Assembly (NCBI GenBank): GCA_017618935.1
Contig: JAFZTG010000022.1
Span: forward strand, 1 to 7,679
Origin: Bacteroidales bacterium
Lineage (GTDB): Bacteria; Bacteroidota; Bacteroidia; Bacteroidales; UBA1715
Reading direction: 5' to 3'
DNA: 7,679 bases
Shown: one piece after another, positions 5,539-7,679 of the stretch
Layout: each line of letters opens with the position of its first letter
Position numbering within the stretch: the stretch's first letter is position 1
Made by a program: the position numbers and the translations under genes
Notes under the pieces: model-generated
The model's database searches: none
Told to the model about the DNA's origin: nothing
What the model saw: only the letters and a program-made list of their open reading frames with translations

Positions 5539-6606
5539 ATGAAGAAACATAATTTCAATGCAGGACCGTCCATTCTACCACGCGAAGTGATTGAAGACAC
5601 TGCAAAAGCAGTGCTTGACTTCGAAAATGATGGACTTTCAATTTTAGAGATTAGCCATAGAGCTAAAAACTTTCAACCAGTTGTTGATGAGGCTGTCTCC
5701 TTGTTCAAAGAATTGTTAGACATTCCTGAAGGATACTCCGTTATTTTCCTTGGTGGTGGTGCAAGTTTGGAATTCTGTATGGTTCCATACAACTTCTTGG
5801 AAAAGAAAGCAGCATATTTGAACACTGGTGTTTGGGCTAAGAAAGCCATGAAGGAAGCAAAACTTTTTGGCGAAGTTGTTGAAGTCGCTTCGTCGGCTGA
5901 CGCTAACTATACGTTCATTCCAAAGAATTTCACTATCCCGACTGATGCTGACTATTTCCACATCACGACAAACAATACTATATATGGTACAGAATTGTTG
6001 AAAGATTTGGATTCTCCAGTGCCAATGTTCGCCGATATGTCATCGGATATTTTCTCTCGTCCAATTGACGTTTCAAAATATGGCGTGATTTACGGTGGAG
6101 CTCAAAAGAACTTGGCTCCTGCAGGCGTTACGTTCGTTGTGATTAAGAACGATTTGCTTGGCAAGGTTTCTCGTCAAATCCCTACGATGCTTGACTACCG
6201 TACGCACATCGACGGAAATTCATTGTTCAACACACCTCCTGTATTGCCAATCTATTCGGCTTTGTTGAACTTGCGTTGGTTGAAGAAACAAGGTGGTGTT
6301 AAGGAAATGGAACGCCGCAATATTGAAAAAGCTAACTTGCTTTACGATGCAATCGACAACAGTAAGATTTTCGTCGGAACAGCCAAAGCTGAAGACCGTT
6401 CAAGAATGAACATCTGCTTCGTGATGAAGGAAGAATACAAGGAAAAAGAAGCAGATTTCTTGAAATTCGCTCAGGAAAGAGGAATGGTCGGCGTGAAAGG
6501 TCACCGCTCAGTAGGAGGTTTCCGTGCTTCTTGCTACAATGCTCTTCCAAAAGAAAGCGTTCAGGCATTGATTGACTGCATGAAAGAATTTGAAAGAACA
6601 ATTTAA
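5539..6606 (+). CDS. serC: Phosphoserine aminotransferase
   Basis: SerC is a PLP enzyme that transfers the amino group of glutamate to 3-phosphohydroxypyruvate, giving phosphoserine. It can also serve the PdxB-type pyridoxal pathway where that exists. The 355-residue length is normal. The N-terminus [14 protein letters not shown] is diagnostic. LGGGASLEF (71-79) is the cofactor phosphate region and W99 in NTGVW stacks on PLP. FADMSSD supplies D166 for the pyridine nitrogen, and [12 protein letters not shown] holds the Schiff-base lysine K190. The C-terminal [11 protein letters not shown] contributes substrate-binding His/Arg. I use the ATG at 5539; an upstream TTG at 5503 would add 12 residues that lie within the probable promoter. 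serA follows after 59 bases, so the two enzymes of consecutive steps are neighbours. Confidence 0.95.
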   Translation: MKKHNFNAGPSILPREVIEDTAKAVLDFENDGLSILEISHRAKNFQPVVDEAVSLFKELLDIPEGYSVIFLGGGASLEFCMVPYNFLEKKAAYLNTGVWAKKAMKEAKLFGEVVEVASSADANYTFIPKNFTIPTDADYFHITTNNTIYGTELLKDLDSPVPMFADMSSDIFSRPIDVSKYGVIYGGAQKNLAPAGVTFVVIKNDLLGKVSRQIPTMLDYRTHIDGNSLFNTPPVLPIYSALLNLRWLKKQGGVKEMERRNIEKANLLYDAIDNSKIFVGTAKAEDRSRMNICFVMKEEYKEKEADFLKFAQERGMVGVKGHRSVGGFRASCYNALPKESVQALIDCMKEFERTI

Positions 6607-6624
6607 TTTAATCGTATAACGACG

Positions 6625-6653
6625 AAGGAGAAAGTTCAGCTTTCTCCTTTTTT
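6625..6653 (+). terminator. Hairpin with T-tract between serC and serA
   Basis: AAGGAGAAAG (6625-6634) pairs perfectly over 10 bp with CTTTCTCCTT (6640-6649) around a TTCAG loop, and the T-run spans 6648-6653. It has the form of an intrinsic terminator, yet the serA ATG starts 12 bases later. It may cut transcription partially, so that serA is made by read-through, or act on mRNA stability. Confidence 0.75.
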
Positions 6654-6665
6654 AATTTTATAGAA

Positions 6666-7586
6666 ATGACAAAAGTACTTGTTGCTACCGAAAAACCATT
6701 TGCTAAAGCAGCAGTGGACGGTATTAAAGAAATCGTTGAAAAAGCAGGTTTTACATTTGCTTTGTTGGAATCTTACACTGAAAAATCTGCATTGCTGCAG
6801 GCAGTTGCCGACGCTGACGCTATTATCATCAGAAGTGATAAGGTTGATGCCGAAGTGTTGGACGCTGCTAAAAATCTTAAAATTGTTGTTCGTGCCGGTG
6901 CCGGTTACGATAACGTTGACTTGGCTGCCGCAACTGCTCACAATGTAGTTGTGATGAACACTCCGGGACAAAACGCCAATGCTGTTGCCGAATTGGTGTT
7001 CGGTTTGTTGGTATTCGCCGTTCGTAATTTCTTCAACGGAAAATCTGGTTCAGAATTGATGGGCAAGAAACTTGGTATCTTGGCATTCGGTAATGTTGGC
7101 CGTAATGTTGCCCGTGTTGCCAAAGGTTTTGGAATGGAAGTGTATGCTTACGACGCATATTGTCCTGCTGAAATTATTGAAGCTGCTGGCGTTAAGGCAG
7201 TTGCAAACCAGAACGAATTGTTCAAGACGTGCGATGTTGTTTCTTTGCACATTCCTGCAACTCCTGAAACAATCAACAGCATCAACTACGATATGGTTAA
7301 CCAGATGAAGAAAGGTGGTATTTTGGTTAACACAGCACGTAAAGAAGTTATTGACGAAGCAGGTCTGATTAAATTGATGACGGAACGTGCTGATTTGAAG
7401 TATGTTACTGACATTATGCCAGCCGCTAACGATGAATTTGCTAAATTCGAAGGCCGTTATTTCTCAACTCCTAAGAAAATGGGTGCCCAAACCTCCGAAG
7501 CAAACATCAACGCTGGTTTGGCAGCAGCTCGTCAAATCGTTTCTTTCATCACAACAGGTGACAAGAAATTCCAAGTAAATAAATAA
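6666..7586 (+). CDS. serA: D-3-phosphoglycerate dehydrogenase, short ACT-less form
   Basis: SerA oxidises 3-phosphoglycerate to 3-phosphohydroxypyruvate with NAD+, the first step of serine synthesis and the step before SerC. At 306 residues it has only the catalytic and nucleotide-binding domains. It lacks the ACT domain for serine feedback seen in longer forms. VVRAGAGYDNVD (74-85) and NTPGQNANAVAELVFGLL (98-115) are family hallmarks. The Rossmann loop reads GILAFGNVGR, so the first Gly of GxGxxG is Ala (A140), while G142 and G145 are kept. The substrate Arg is R225 in NTAR. By ungapped alignment to E. coli SerA (R240, E269, H292), the Glu site is A254. The His site is K271, in TPKKMGAQT. 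I recall the same His-to-Lys change in Entamoeba SerA, linked to Bacteroidetes. The variant is therefore probably functional, not dead. Confidence 0.92.
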   Translation: MTKVLVATEKPFAKAAVDGIKEIVEKAGFTFALLESYTEKSALLQAVADADAIIIRSDKVDAEVLDAAKNLKIVVRAGAGYDNVDLAAATAHNVVVMNTPGQNANAVAELVFGLLVFAVRNFFNGKSGSELMGKKLGILAFGNVGRNVARVAKGFGMEVYAYDAYCPAEIIEAAGVKAVANQNELFKTCDVVSLHIPATPETINSINYDMVNQMKKGGILVNTARKEVIDEAGLIKLMTERADLKYVTDIMPAANDEFAKFEGRYFSTPKKMGAQTSEANINAGLAAARQIVSFITTGDKKFQVNK

Positions 7587-7614
7587 GATTTAATCATAAT
7601 TCTACATTGAAGTT

Positions 7615-7644
7615 AAGGGATTTCCGTGAGGGAGTCCCTTTTTT
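7615..7644 (+). terminator. Intrinsic terminator after serA
   Basis: AAGGGA (7615-7620) pairs with TCCCTT (7635-7640). The stem continues inward through T-G and C-G pairs to a GTGA tetraloop (7626-7629), a GNRA-type loop, giving 11 pairs in all. The T-run is 7639-7644. It lies 28 bases after the serA stop. The remaining 35 bases of the window hold nothing recognisable. Confidence 0.88.
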
Positions 7645-7679
7645 ATTCGCCGCAATCGCAAATTACCGAAATACAAAAC

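Noticed and set aside
1..7679. CRISPR array, insertion-sequence transposase, integrase or phage genes
   Set aside because: None seen. There are no regularly spaced direct repeats and no transposase or recombinase motifs on either strand.

Overview
The window comes from an AT-rich member of the Bacteroidetes, most likely order Bacteroidales. The signs are: no Shine-Dalgarno sequences before starts; promoter-like TAnnTTTG (-7) and TTTG (-33) boxes; signal peptides ending just before Gln-Glu; a lysine-type, ACT-less SerA; and a serC-serA pair next to an Nfn-like flavoprotein pair.

Left part (1-1224, genes on the minus strand): a two-gene toxin-antitoxin module, with a RelB/DinJ-like ribbon-helix-helix antitoxin followed by a PIN-domain toxin and a 4-base ATGA overlap. 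Its start region carries a palindrome and a 21-bp-spaced direct repeat over the likely -7 box. Two diverged, oppositely oriented copies of a TTTAGCGG...TTACTTTT-type repeat flank it, and the right-hand intergenic stretch also holds a strong hairpin. This looks like an accessory island.

Middle-left (1225-3001, minus strand): a class I SAM-dependent methyltransferase, then a secreted protein of unknown function that overlaps it by ATGA. After these come a doubtful 23-codon frame and a short secreted protein that may be a truncated remnant. A terminator for the next operon lies just upstream.

Middle-right (3027-5386, minus strand): an operon for an NADH-dependent ferredoxin:NADP+ oxidoreductase-like complex. 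The small FAD/2Fe-2S subunit comes first and the large FAD/4Fe-4S subunit second. The small subunit has the Asp-Cys-Cys-Cys cluster pattern that separates Nfn from PyrK-type proteins. The operon has a good Bacteroidetes-type promoter with a 7-bp inverted repeat between its two boxes.

Right part (5387-7679, plus strand): serC and serA, the transaminase and dehydrogenase of the phosphorylated serine pathway. They are separated by a perfect 10-bp hairpin plus T-tract that leaves only 12 bases before the serA start. SerA is a short form with the usual catalytic Glu and His replaced. A second hairpin terminator closes the unit.

The right half is core metabolism: Nfn balances NAD(H), NADP(H) and ferredoxin, while SerA/SerC draw on NAD+ and glutamate. 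The left half is accessory. I do not see a complete new defence or mobile system. The most promising unknowns are the methyltransferase/secreted-protein cassette and the repeat-flanked toxin-antitoxin module.
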